Source of the DNA: JBGPOS01 sp041488155
GTDB taxonomy: Bacteria > Chloroflexota > Dehalococcoidia > Tepidiformales > Tepidiformaceae
Assembly: GCA_041488155.1 (NCBI GenBank)
Contig: JBGPOS010000006.1
Span: 1-64,000 of the forward strand
Length of the DNA: 64,000 bases
Direction of reading: 5' to 3'
Within the stretch, counting starts at the first letter, position 1; each line of letters opens with the position of its first letter. The position numbers were made by a program, and so were the translations under genes. The notes below the pieces were generated by a model. That model did no database searches. It was given only the letters and a program-made list of their open reading frames with translations, and was not told where the DNA came from. This document shows, piece by piece, positions 9,785 through 18,201 of this stretch.

Positions 9785-11323
9785 ATGTTCTCCAAAGTCC
9801 TCGTTGCCAACCGCGGCGAGATCGCCCTGCGGATCGTGCGGGCGTTGCGCGACCTAGACATTGCCTCGATCGCTGTGTACTCCGAAGTCGACCGGCTCTC
9901 GCAGCACGTCCGCTACGCCGATGAAGCGCACTTCATCGGCCCTGCCGATGCCCGCCTTAGCTACCTGAACGGAGAACGGATCATCGCCGTAGCGTTGGCC
10001 GCAGGCGCGGACGCCATCCACCCCGGGTACGGCTTTCTAGCGGAAAACGCGGACTTCGCCGAAGCGTGCGAACAGGCCGGGCTCACCTTCATCGGTCCGT
10101 CGCCAGGTTCGATGCGGGCCCTCGGCGACAAGATCGCGGCGCGCGAGCTGGCGAGGGCCCAAGGCATTCCCGTCGTGCCGGGCAGCCCCGAAATGACAAG
10201 CATCGAAGAGGGCCTGGCTGCCGCCAGGAGCATCGGCTACCCGGTGATGGTCAAGGCAACCGCTGGTGGGGGTGGCCGGGGCATCCGGCTGGTGGAGAGC
10301 GAGGGCGAGTTCCGCGACGCCGCCGCTCGGGCCATCTACGAAGCCCAAGCCGCGTTCGGCAACCCGAGCATTTACGTGGAGAAGCATCTCTTCCCGGTTC
10401 GGCACATAGAGGTTCAGGTGATAGCCGACCGCTTCGGCAACGTCGTCCCGGTAGGCGAACGCGAATGCAGCATCCAGCGCCGGCACCAGAAACTGATCGA
10501 AGAGTGTCCCAGCACGGCGGTCACCCCCGAGCTGCGGCGCAGCCTTGGGCGGGCGGCGGTGCGCATCGCCCGCGCGGCTGACTACCACAACGTCGGGACC
10601 GTGGAGTTCCTCCTGACCGACAACCTCGACTACTACTTCCTCGAAATGAACACCCGGCTCCAGGTCGAACATCCCGTCACCGAAATGACCACGGGCACGG
10701 ACCTGGTGAAGGACCAGATTCTCGTAGCGGCGGGCGAGGAGCTACCGTACGACGAGGTCGAACTCCTCACTCGCGGTTGGGCGATCGAGTGCCGCATCGT
10801 AGCCGAAGACCCGTTCAACGACTTCCTGCCGTCGGTAGGCCGGGTAGTTTTCGCCCGCGAGCCGGCAGGGCCAGGGATCCGGGTGGAGAGCGCGCTGTAC
10901 GACGGGGTCGAGGTGACAGCCTTCTACGATTCGCTCCTGGCGAAAGTGACTGCGTGGGGCCGCAACCGCGAGGGGGCGCGAGCCCGGATGAAGCGGGCGC
11001 TGGCTGAGTTCCGGGTAGTCGGCGTCGCCACCAACATTCCGTATCTTCAGCAGATTTTCGACATGCCGGATTTCATCGATGGCAACATCGATACGGGCTT
11101 TCTCGACCGCCACGAGGTGGTGGTGGAGGAACCGTTGGCACAGCAGCGGGAGGCTGCCGAAATTGCCGCGCTGATGTTCGTGTTGGGCGGCGAACAACCC
11201 GAGCGCAACGGGCTTGGGGCCCAGGCAAACGGCCACGTCCGTGGGAGCAACGCAGGCTGGCGGGCGGCGATGTCCGGCTCTGAAGCCGGCAGGGGGATGG
11301 GGCGATGGCCGAGAACTATCTAG
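9785..11323 (+). CDS. accC: Biotin carboxylase subunit of an acyl-CoA or acetyl-CoA carboxylase
   Basis: A 512-residue biotin carboxylase: N-terminal VLVANRGEIALRI, the ATP-grasp glycine loop GGGGRG near residue 160, ERECSIQRRHQK, and the catalytic EMNTRLQVEHPVTE. It catalyses ATP-dependent carboxylation of biotin on the carrier protein. About 65 residues extend beyond the core, ending in a low-complexity tail that overlaps the next gene by 19 bases. No carboxyltransferase genes are visible nearby, so the acyl-CoA substrate is open. The ATG at 9785 fits the family N-terminus. Confidence 0.92.
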   Translation: MFSKVLVANRGEIALRIVRALRDLDIASIAVYSEVDRLSQHVRYADEAHFIGPADARLSYLNGERIIAVALAAGADAIHPGYGFLAENADFAEACEQAGLTFIGPSPGSMRALGDKIAARELARAQGIPVVPGSPEMTSIEEGLAAARSIGYPVMVKATAGGGGRGIRLVESEGEFRDAAARAIYEAQAAFGNPSIYVEKHLFPVRHIEVQVIADRFGNVVPVGERECSIQRRHQKLIEECPSTAVTPELRRSLGRAAVRIARAADYHNVGTVEFLLTDNLDYYFLEMNTRLQVEHPVTEMTTGTDLVKDQILVAAGEELPYDEVELLTRGWAIECRIVAEDPFNDFLPSVGRVVFAREPAGPGIRVESALYDGVEVTAFYDSLLAKVTAWGRNREGARARMKRALAEFRVVGVATNIPYLQQIFDMPDFIDGNIDTGFLDRHEVVVEEPLAQQREAAEIAALMFVLGGEQPERNGLGAQANGHVRGSNAGWRAAMSGSEAGRGMGRWPRTI

Positions 11324-11820
11324 TGCGCCTGGGCGATGAGGACGTGAGCTTCGAAGTGAGGCGCGAGGACGATCTGACCTTTGTGCGCCGCGAGACCAAC
11401 GATCACTGGACCGAAGTGAACCTCGAGCGGGTGGGTGACTCAGGCCTCTACCTCTTGATGCTTGACAGTCGGCCCGTGGAGATCTACCTCGAACGGCGCC
11501 GGGGCGGGGCGGTGGTGACGATCGGACGCCACACATTCGATTGTGATGTAGGCCGTTGGCGGCCTGCGGGCCATCGAGCGAAGCCGCCGGTCGCGCCGCC
11601 TGGCCTCGTCAACATCGTCGCGCCGATGACTGGCTCGATAGTCGAAGTCCGATGCTCGGCCGGCGATGCGGTCGAAAGCGGGCAGGTCTTGCTCGTCATC
11701 GAGTCGATGAAAATGAACAACGAGTTGCGGTCGCCCGCGGCGGGAGTGGTGGAAGGCGTCCCGGTCAGTCCGGGGCAGCGGGTAAAGGCGAACGAGTTAT
11801 TGGTGGCGCTGAGGACGTAA
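11305..11820 (+). CDS. Biotin carboxyl carrier protein
   Basis: A 171-residue protein. Its C-terminal 75 residues are a biotinyl domain with the lysine in ESMKMNNELRSP, and it starts with the typical VAPMTGSIVEV segment. The N-terminal 95 residues resemble the BT-domain-like region that docks the carrier to biotin carboxylase in propionyl-CoA-type carboxylases. Overlap with the upstream biotin carboxylase gene suggests translational coupling and a split alpha subunit. Confidence 0.88.
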   Translation: MAENYLVRLGDEDVSFEVRREDDLTFVRRETNDHWTEVNLERVGDSGLYLLMLDSRPVEIYLERRRGGAVVTIGRHTFDCDVGRWRPAGHRAKPPVAPPGLVNIVAPMTGSIVEVRCSAGDAVESGQVLLVIESMKMNNELRSPAAGVVEGVPVSPGQRVKANELLVALRT

Positions 11821-11857
11821 GGACTGAAGCCACCGGCCACGCGAAGCCCGAGGCGTA

Positions 11858-11886
11858 TTGACCGGCCCGCGCCCGTTTCGTACGGT
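11858..11886 (+). promoter_or_regulatory. Housekeeping promoter of the SRP RNA gene
   Basis: TTGACC at 11858-11863, a 17-base spacer, and TACGGT at 11881-11886. The predicted transcription start, 6-8 bases downstream, coincides with the 5' end of the SRP RNA terminal helix. The same architecture precedes the tRNA-Pro gene, which supports both calls. Confidence 0.75.
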
Positions 11887-11892
11887 AGCCCG

Positions 11893-12161
11893 TGGCCGTG
11901 CTAGACGGGGAGCTAGCGGTGCCCTGAACCCGCAATCCGCTATAGCGGGGTTGAATCCCTGCCGGAGGGCCGGTTCTCAGGGGACTGTCCTTGTCAAGCG
12001 GTGTTGACGATCTGGTCCTGCGCGGCGAAGCGCCATGAACCTGGTCAGGTCCGGAAGGAAGCAGCCATAAGTGGATTGCTTCGGGTGCCGCAGGTCAACC
12101 GGGTCCGAGCTGGCTGGCGCAGGACAAGCCCGGAGACCAGATCGAAGGCAGGTGCACGGCC
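11893..12161 (+). ncRNA. ffs: Signal recognition particle RNA, large bacterial type
   Basis: The universally conserved SRP domain is present at about 12041-12070, including GGTCAGGTCCGGAAGGAAGC. The 5' part matches the Alu domain of the Bacillus scRNA class (GTGCTAGACGGGGAGCTAGC, then CGCAATCCGCTATAGC). The ends pair: GGCCGTGC at 11894-11901 with GCACGGCC at 12154-12161. The length of about 269 nt fits the large type with helix 5 and Alu domain, not the 4.5S type. The RNA binds Ffh and targets nascent membrane proteins. Confidence 0.95.
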
Positions 12162-12228
12162 TGAGTGATACACTCTGCGACGCTCTCGCAACCAGCGACG
12201 TGCCGCAAGACCCATCCGAGGAGTGAAT

Positions 12229-13749
12229 TTGGCCCAGGCAATTCGGACGCCGCGTTTTCGCGGACGGCCGGTAGCTGACCGACGGCACCTCACCCGCTCC
12301 GACCTCCACATTCACCCCCACCACTTTCGAGGTCGGCACCATGCCGCAACGATCCTTGTGGTCGTGCTGCTTGCCGTTGTCGGCTTCCAGGTCTTCCCTC
12401 GCCGCGATGTAACCGTTCTCAGCAACGGCCAGTCCTATCGTGTCTCGGCGGTCTTCGACCCACGCTCGGAGGCGCTGGCGGCGGCCTCGGTGGCGCTCGG
12501 CCGAGGCGACCGGGTGCTCTATGGCACAGGTGGACGCCACGCGAGCGTGGCCGTCCAGCGCGCCCGGCCGGTGGCGGTGGAGGTCGATGGTTCAGTCCTC
12601 GAAGTACGCACCCAGGCGAGCACCGTAGGCGGGGCCCTCGCGGCGGCCTGGGTCGACTTGCGCCCGGGGGATCGGGTCTATCTCGATGGCCAGCCAGCCA
12701 ATTCACGGGGCCCACTCCTCTCCCCGTCCTTTGCGGCGCGAAGCGGGACCAACGTCCCGTCGGCCTTCCTCTCGGTGGCGCCTGGCGATCCGGTGACGGA
12801 TGTCCTTCGCCTCAGCGTCGTTCGCGCGCGCCCGGTGACGGTCTTCGTCGACACCCTTCGGCTCGACACGTCTTCATCGGCGCCCACGGTCGAAGGCCTC
12901 CTGAGCGAACTTGGGATGACGGTGCGCGAGGTCGACCTCGTCCGCCCAGGTCTGGAGACTCCCGTGACGGCGGGCCTCACGGTGCGACTGGCCAAGGCGC
13001 GCACCGTCAACCTCAAGATTGACGGCAAGGAGCAGACGCTCTACACGCAGGCCCAGACGGTCGCCGACATACTGCGCATTCTGGGGGTTGACCCCGGTCC
13101 GGAGGAGATCCTTTCGCCCCCTCGAACCTCGTACGTGACCAACGGCATGACTGTGGTCATCGGGCTCAATCGCACGGTAGAGGAAGAGACGTCGGAGTCG
13201 GTCCCGCCGGGGATCGTCTTCGAGACGGATGGCGCCCTCCCGGCCGGGACAGTGCGAGTAATCGCCGGCACACCGGGAGTACGCACGACGCGCTACCTCG
13301 TAACCTATAAGAACGGCGTTGAGACCAGCCGCGTAGTGGCCGCCGGCGGGGGAGTGATCCAATTGCCGACCCCCACGCGCCAAATCGCCGGCTCAAGGCC
13401 GACCGGCGGCCAGAGACCCACCCTCGACGCCCCGGACTACACGGGTACTTACTCCAGGCGATTGACGGTCTGGGCGACCTGGTACAACGCTACCCAGGGC
13501 GGCAAGACCCGGGACGACCCTGCGTACGGGATCACCGCGACCGGGAAGTGGCTCGACTACGGCATCTGCGCCGTGGACCCGACAGTGATCCCACTGGGGA
13601 GCTGGATGTACATCCCCAAGTACGGGAAGTGCCTCGCCGCGGACACTGGCAGCGGCGTTCGCGGAAACATGGTTGACCTGGGCTTCCCAGAATCGGCGGG
13701 AGACCACCCCTGGGGCACTCAGCAACTCGAAATCTACATCCTCGACTGA
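12229..13749 (+). CDS. Secreted cell-wall protein with DUF348, G5 and 3D domains
   Basis: A roughly 506-residue protein related to YabE/Rpf-like factors. A basic N-terminus and one membrane segment (ATILVVVLLAVVGFQVF, about residues 44-60) anchor or export it. Three DUF348 ubiquitin-like repeats, a G5 domain and a C-terminal 3D domain with the three conserved aspartates (AVDPTVIP, AADTGSG, MVDLGF) follow. 3D domains cleave or bind peptidoglycan like MltA. TTG at 12229 is preferred because GAGGAG at 12218-12223 lies five bases before it; GTG at 12223 overlaps that site. It is located between the SRP RNA gene and rsmA. Confidence 0.88.
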   Translation: MAQAIRTPRFRGRPVADRRHLTRSDLHIHPHHFRGRHHAATILVVVLLAVVGFQVFPRRDVTVLSNGQSYRVSAVFDPRSEALAAASVALGRGDRVLYGTGGRHASVAVQRARPVAVEVDGSVLEVRTQASTVGGALAAAWVDLRPGDRVYLDGQPANSRGPLLSPSFAARSGTNVPSAFLSVAPGDPVTDVLRLSVVRARPVTVFVDTLRLDTSSSAPTVEGLLSELGMTVREVDLVRPGLETPVTAGLTVRLAKARTVNLKIDGKEQTLYTQAQTVADILRILGVDPGPEEILSPPRTSYVTNGMTVVIGLNRTVEEETSESVPPGIVFETDGALPAGTVRVIAGTPGVRTTRYLVTYKNGVETSRVVAAGGGVIQLPTPTRQIAGSRPTGGQRPTLDAPDYTGTYSRRLTVWATWYNATQGGKTRDDPAYGITATGKWLDYGICAVDPTVIPLGSWMYIPKYGKCLAADTGSGVRGNMVDLGFPESAGDHPWGTQQLEIYILD

Positions 13750-13776
13750 CCTTCGGGGCGCCCATACGATGGGGTT

Positions 13777-14601
13777 GTGCCCCACGTTCGCGTCGCCGGG
13801 CCGCGCCCGCGCAAAGCTCTCGGACAACACTTTCTTCGCGATAGCGGCGTGCTCGCCGACATCGCGGCTGCTGTCCGTGTGCCGCCGGGCGGTGTGCTCG
13901 TCGAAATCGGGGCCGGCACGGGCCAACTGACGGAGGTACTTCTTGGCCTTGGCGCCGACGTGGTCGCGCTCGAAATCGAGGAGCGACTGGTGCGACACCT
14001 TCGCCAGCGGTTCGCGAGTGAACGCCGGCTGCGGGTGGTGCAAGGGGATGCCCGGGACATCGACCTGGCATCCATCCTGCCGCCGGGTGTACCGTTCAGC
14101 GTTGCCGGCAACCTTCCGTACTTCGCTGCAAACCCGATAATTCGCAAGCTGCTTGAGGGGACGCGACAGCCAACTGAGCTCGTGGTCATGGTGCAGCGGG
14201 AGGTCGCTCGAGAATTGGCGGCGAAGTCCGGGCGCGCGTCGCTCCTCACCGTGTCGGTGCAGGTCTACGCAGAGGCAGAGATTCTCTTCGAAGTGCGGCC
14301 GGAGGCGTTCGATCCGCCTCCAGCAGTATGGTCATCCGTCGTGCGGCTGACGGTTCGACCCGCTCCGCTCGTCCCGGCCGTCCGCAACGCCGCTTTCTTC
14401 ACGCTCGTGGCCAGGACCTTTCGCAACCCGCGGAAACAGCTGCGTAACGGTCTCAGCCAGGGGATGTGGCTGCCGAAGGGTGGCGCCGAAGAGGTCTTAC
14501 ACGCTGCCAGGATCGATGCCACGCGGCGCCCGGAAACGCTCTCCGTCGCCGACTGGCTGTCTCTCCTCGATGCCTGCGAGGCCCTCCTTGTCGGAGGCTG
14601 A
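13777..14601 (+). CDS. rsmA: 16S rRNA dimethyladenosine transferase
   Basis: A 274-residue KsgA/RsmA. The N-terminal signature RKALGQHFLRD, SAM-binding motif I EIGAGTGQLT and catalytic NLPY at about residues 111-114 are all present. It dimethylates two adjacent adenosines in helix 45 of 16S rRNA. The GTG start matches the family N-terminus. The end overlaps the ispE start by 32 bases, giving the common rsmA-ispE pair. Confidence 0.95.
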   Translation: MPHVRVAGPRPRKALGQHFLRDSGVLADIAAAVRVPPGGVLVEIGAGTGQLTEVLLGLGADVVALEIEERLVRHLRQRFASERRLRVVQGDARDIDLASILPPGVPFSVAGNLPYFAANPIIRKLLEGTRQPTELVVMVQREVARELAAKSGRASLLTVSVQVYAEAEILFEVRPEAFDPPPAVWSSVVRLTVRPAPLVPAVRNAAFFTLVARTFRNPRKQLRNGLSQGMWLPKGGAEEVLHAARIDATRRPETLSVADWLSLLDACEALLVGG

Positions 14602-15466
14602 TTTCCTCCGCGGGCTGGCGCCTGCCAAAGTGAACCTGGTACTCGAGGTGACGGGGAAGCGTCCCGATGGCTACCACGAGATTGACTCCATCCTCCAGAC
14701 CCTGGAGCTGGCCGACCGGGTGACCCTCAGGCGGAGCGGTCCTTCTGGCGTGCTGACGACGGGTCCCTTTGCCGGTGGCGTCCCGGCCGACGACACGAAC
14801 CTCGCCTGGCGCGCGGCGTCCGAATTGGCATCGCGCTGCAGCCGCTCGCTGGACGGGGTCTCTATCTCCCTCGAAAAGAGCATTCCGGCGGCCGGTGGCC
14901 TCGGCGGTGGGGCTTCGGATGCCGCTACCGTCCTCCGGCTCCTCAAACGCTGGTGGCCGGAGGCCAGCGAGGCGGCGATCGTCGATTCGGCGAATGCGGT
15001 CGGGAGCGATGAGGCCTTCTTTCTTGCCGGAGGGACAGCCCGCATTCAGGGACGCGGCGACTTTGTAACTCCTCTGACTCCCCTCGATCGGCGCGAGGTG
15101 GTGCTCTTCGTTTCGGGAATTGCGCTGGAACGAAAGACGACACGAATGTTCGCGGCGCTGGACGAACACAGCTTCGACACCGGCTCGATTGCAGAGGCGT
15201 TCGCCCGCCGGCCTCCGAGGCGGTTCGGGAGCACCGACGTTTACAACGCTTTCGAACGCGTCGCGTTCGCTGTCTTCGACGGACTGGCGGACCTGCACGC
15301 TGAGCTCGAAGCCCGAACCGGCGAACCGATCCGGCTTGCCGGAGCGGGGCCGACGCTGTTCTGGATCGGTGACGAGAGTGGCGCTGCAGCCGTTGCCAGC
15401 GCTGCCAGCGGGCGGCCGTGCACAGCCATTCGCACTGCGACAGCCAGGTCGCTGTGGAGTCGCTGA
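14570..15466 (+). CDS. ispE: 4-diphosphocytidyl-2-C-methyl-D-erythritol kinase
   Basis: A 298-residue GHMP kinase of the MEP isoprenoid pathway. The N-terminal PAKVNLVLEVTGKRPDGYHE and the ATP-binding PAAGGLGGGASDAA near residue 105 are diagnostic. The C-terminal GAGPTLFWI corresponds to GHMP motif 3. ATG at 14570 leaves a short N-terminal extension; no later start keeps the conserved PAKVNL region intact. It indicates use of the MEP route rather than mevalonate. Confidence 0.93.
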   Translation: MPARPSLSEADFLRGLAPAKVNLVLEVTGKRPDGYHEIDSILQTLELADRVTLRRSGPSGVLTTGPFAGGVPADDTNLAWRAASELASRCSRSLDGVSISLEKSIPAAGGLGGGASDAATVLRLLKRWWPEASEAAIVDSANAVGSDEAFFLAGGTARIQGRGDFVTPLTPLDRREVVLFVSGIALERKTTRMFAALDEHSFDTGSIAEAFARRPPRRFGSTDVYNAFERVAFAVFDGLADLHAELEARTGEPIRLAGAGPTLFWIGDESGAAAVASAASGRPCTAIRTATARSLWSR

Positions 15467-15867
15467 TCGCCGGCTGGGTCGCAGGTTATTCGATGGCCAT
15501 GGCTTCGACGGTGGCGCTTACCTACCTCGTCTTTCGGGCGCGCCACAGCGCAACGTTCGAGCGCTGGATTTCGTCGGAAGTGCCGAGCGCCTTGCTCACC
15601 GTTCCGATTTTCCTCGGAGCCGTCCTCGGCTGGACGATGGTTGGCCTCATCTTGGGCGCCGTCTATTCGCTCGCGGATCTTGGCGACAAGCCCGGCGCCC
15701 TGGGCAGCCCGAGCGCGCCGTTTCTGCTCGGGATGGCCGCCCTCGCGTGGTTGGCTCTTCCGCCGCTCATTATGGTCTGGCGGCGCGAATGGCGGCTGTG
15801 GTGCCTGATGTCGGCGACGTTCCTGGGGCTGTTCGGCTGGCTGATGCCTCTGCTCGCAGCCCGATGA
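15454..15867 (+). CDS. Small membrane protein, function unknown
   Basis: A hydrophobic protein of about 137 residues with four predicted membrane segments: LIAGWVAGYSMAMASTVALTY, then a PIFLGAVLGW helix, FLLGMAALAWLALPP, and a C-terminal FLGLFGWLMPLLA. GTG at 15454 overlaps the ispE end by 13 bases and has a short AGG upstream; GTG at 15418 is an alternative that would add a histidine-rich tail. I do not recognise the family. Co-location with ispE may be incidental. Confidence 0.6.
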   Translation: MESLIAGWVAGYSMAMASTVALTYLVFRARHSATFERWISSEVPSALLTVPIFLGAVLGWTMVGLILGAVYSLADLGDKPGALGSPSAPFLLGMAALAWLALPPLIMVWRREWRLWCLMSATFLGLFGWLMPLLAAR

Positions 15868-15873
15868 TATACT
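15868..15873 (+). promoter_or_regulatory. Possible -10 element for the PHP gene
   Basis: TATACT overlaps the stop of the preceding membrane-protein gene, 45 bases upstream of the PHP start. No good -35 box is seen at the right distance, so this rests on the -10 match alone. Confidence 0.3.
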
Positions 15874-15918
15874 CGGTTCGTTCGTGAAACTCGGAACAAA
15901 TGGAACGGAGGTCGTGGC

Positions 15919-16641
15919 GTGCCGGGGACGATCATCGACATGCACCTGCACACCACCAAAGGCGCTTCGGATTCCATGCTCAACCCCGACGACCTGATCG
16001 CCGAGGGAACCCGAGTTGGCCTCACCGGCGTCAACATCACCGAACACGACCGGATGTGGGAGTCGTGGGATCTTGGCCCGTTTCGGGAGCGCCATTCCCC
16101 GATGTTCGTCTCGAACGGGATGGAAGTGTCGACAGACATGGGGCACATTCTGGCGATTGGGCTCCAGGGCTACGCCAGCGGCATCCGCCGGCTCGAGAAG
16201 CTCCGCCAGCTCGCGGATGAGCAGGGGGCGTTTCTCGTCGTCGCCCATCCCTTCCGTCACTTCTTCGATCCGGTGCACTTCAAGCGCGAGGGCAAAGAGC
16301 CCTTTAGTCTCACCCCCGAACAGGCCGCGAAGCTACCGGTCTTTCAGCTCGTGCACGGGGTCGAAGTGCTCAATGGCTGCAACACACCGCGCGAAAACTA
16401 CTTCGCGCTACAGGTCGCACGCACGCTCGGCAAGCCGGGGACGGGAGGCTCGGACGCGCACTCGACCCAGGGGATCGGTTACTTCACGGCAGTCTTCGAA
16501 GAGCCGCTGGAAAGCCAGGCGCAGATGGTGGAGCAGATGCACAAAGGCCGGTTCTATCCCGCCCGCGGGCTCGCCGAGGGCAAGCTCAACAACTACTGGG
16601 AGACAGCCGAGCCTATCGCATTCTATGAAGCCTCGGAGTGA
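15919..16641 (+). CDS. PHP-domain metal-dependent phosphoesterase
   Basis: A 240-residue PHP protein. Metal ligands are visible in order: DMHLHT (HxH), ITEHD, GMEVST, HPFRH and GSDAHS. This arrangement matches stand-alone PHP phosphoesterases that act on nucleotides or 3'-phosphorylated adenosine compounds. GTG at 15919 follows a GGAACGGAGG ribosome-binding site. Substrate unknown. Not the histidinol-phosphatase subtype, judging by the short loops. Confidence 0.85.
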   Translation: MPGTIIDMHLHTTKGASDSMLNPDDLIAEGTRVGLTGVNITEHDRMWESWDLGPFRERHSPMFVSNGMEVSTDMGHILAIGLQGYASGIRRLEKLRQLADEQGAFLVVAHPFRHFFDPVHFKREGKEPFSLTPEQAAKLPVFQLVHGVEVLNGCNTPRENYFALQVARTLGKPGTGGSDAHSTQGIGYFTAVFEEPLESQAQMVEQMHKGRFYPARGLAEGKLNNYWETAEPIAFYEASE

Positions 16642-16695
16642 CGGCTCCGGACGTCCCTGCGTGGGCGTGATCAATTCGTGTGAGATGAGCCCCCT

Positions 16696-17955
16696 TTGAA
16701 TTCCGGATCCACGTCGCGCCAATGGAGCCTCGTCGCGCTGATGATGGCTGTGGGCGCGCCTGGAATAGTCATGCGGGTCGCCGGTTACCATCCCAACCCG
16801 GTCGTCGACTCGGTCATCTTCGGCGTCGCAATTCTGGCCGCGGCGTTCCTCCTCAGCTGGGCCGCCGAGACGGCCGAATTGGACATCCCGCAAGGGATGG
16901 CCATCGCAGCGATAGCCTTTATTGCGGTCCTGCCTGAATACGCAGTCGATTTCGTCCTCGCCTGGCGCACGGGGGCCGACCCGACGGGACCGGAAGCTAC
17001 ACACGGCCTGGCCATCGCCAACATGACCGGTGGCAACCGGCTTCTCATCGGCGTTGGCTGGACCACGGTATTCGCGCTGTTCTTCTACCGCACGAAGCTC
17101 AAGCAGCTGGTGGTGGACAAACACCGGGCGTTGGAACTGACGTTTCTCCTGGTCGCAACCGTTTACGTCGGATTGATCGCGCTTCGCCAAACTATCAGCC
17201 TGGTAGACACCATCGTCCTGGTTGGGATGTTCTTCTGCTACCTCTATTTCACCTCAAAGATTGAGTCCGAAGATGTCGAACTGGTAGGGCCGGCCAGGGC
17301 GCTCGGCTCTCTTTCGAACCGACCGCGCCGCACACTTGTCGCTTGCTTACTGGTCTACAGCGCAGCGGTCATCTTTTGCTCTGCTGAACCGTTCGCCGAC
17401 GGCCTGGTCGAAACGGGCAGCAAGTTCAACATCTCGCAGTTCCTCCTGATCCAATGGCTGGCGCCGCTGGCGTCGGAAGCCCCTGAGGTCCTGGTCGCCG
17501 GGCTGCTCGCCTGGCGAGGCCGCGCCGCGGTGGGCATGGGCGCCCTCATCTCGTCCGAAGTCAACCAGATGACCCTTCTGATCGGTACCCTCCCCCTTGC
17601 CTTCGCCATTGCCGGGGGTGGCTTCGAGCTCCCAGGGGGATTGCCGCTCGATGGCCGGCAGCGCGAGGAGATTTTCCTCACTGCAGCTCAGTCGGCGTTC
17701 GCAGTCGCGGTGTTCGCCAACCTGAAGATGGGGGCCAAGGAGGCTTTGACGCTCTTTCTGCTCTTCGGCCTCTCGCTTCTCATCACGAGCCGCGAGGTCC
17801 GCATCGCATACGCCCTCGGGTACTGCGTCGTCTGCGTCGTTGTGCTGATCGTTAACCGCGACGAACTCCCAGTAACGCTCAAGGCCGCCTGGCACACCCT
17901 GAAGGGGCGGCCCGACCCTTCAGACGCCGCCGAGGCCGACCGCCCACCGGGCTGA
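16696..17955 (+). CDS. Cation/calcium exchanger family (CaCA-like) membrane protein
   Basis: A 419-residue polytopic membrane protein with about 10-11 hydrophobic helices. Two internally related halves carry the exchanger motifs: LPEYAVDFVLAW near residue 77 and SEAPEVLVAGLLAW near residue 260, each with an acidic residue inside a helix. These are the alpha repeats that bind sodium/calcium or protons. The TTG start has a poor ribosome-binding site, so the first residues are tentative. Transported ions are inferred only. Confidence 0.8.
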   Translation: MNSGSTSRQWSLVALMMAVGAPGIVMRVAGYHPNPVVDSVIFGVAILAAAFLLSWAAETAELDIPQGMAIAAIAFIAVLPEYAVDFVLAWRTGADPTGPEATHGLAIANMTGGNRLLIGVGWTTVFALFFYRTKLKQLVVDKHRALELTFLLVATVYVGLIALRQTISLVDTIVLVGMFFCYLYFTSKIESEDVELVGPARALGSLSNRPRRTLVACLLVYSAAVIFCSAEPFADGLVETGSKFNISQFLLIQWLAPLASEAPEVLVAGLLAWRGRAAVGMGALISSEVNQMTLLIGTLPLAFAIAGGGFELPGGLPLDGRQREEIFLTAAQSAFAVAVFANLKMGAKEALTLFLLFGLSLLITSREVRIAYALGYCVVCVVVLIVNRDELPVTLKAAWHTLKGRPDPSDAAEADRPPG

Positions 17956-18002
17956 CCGCCACCTCTCCCGCGGCCCGGCCACGCCCCGCGATTGGGTGAG
18001 CT

Positions 18003-18031
18003 TTGACCCTCGGGACCCGCGAACGTACATT
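18003..18031 (+). promoter_or_regulatory. Promoter of the tRNA-Pro gene
   Basis: TTGACC at 18003-18008, exactly 17 bases, then TACATT at 18026-18031. The predicted start near 18038 would leave a leader of about 32 nt before the tRNA. The -35 box is identical to that of the SRP RNA promoter. Confidence 0.75.
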
Positions 18032-18068
18032 CAGGGACGTCGCCATGTCCAGGCGGCGTGGGTGCAGG

Positions 18069-18147
<79 letters not shown>

Positions 18148-18201
18148 ATCATAGTCTTAGATTCAGATGCACCCCTTGACTCCCGGGTGTATGCTCCACA
18201 A

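Noticed and set aside
11977..12540. Minus-strand frame across the SRP RNA
   Set aside because: Overlaps a confident structured RNA and the start of the 3D-domain gene; composition is not protein-like.
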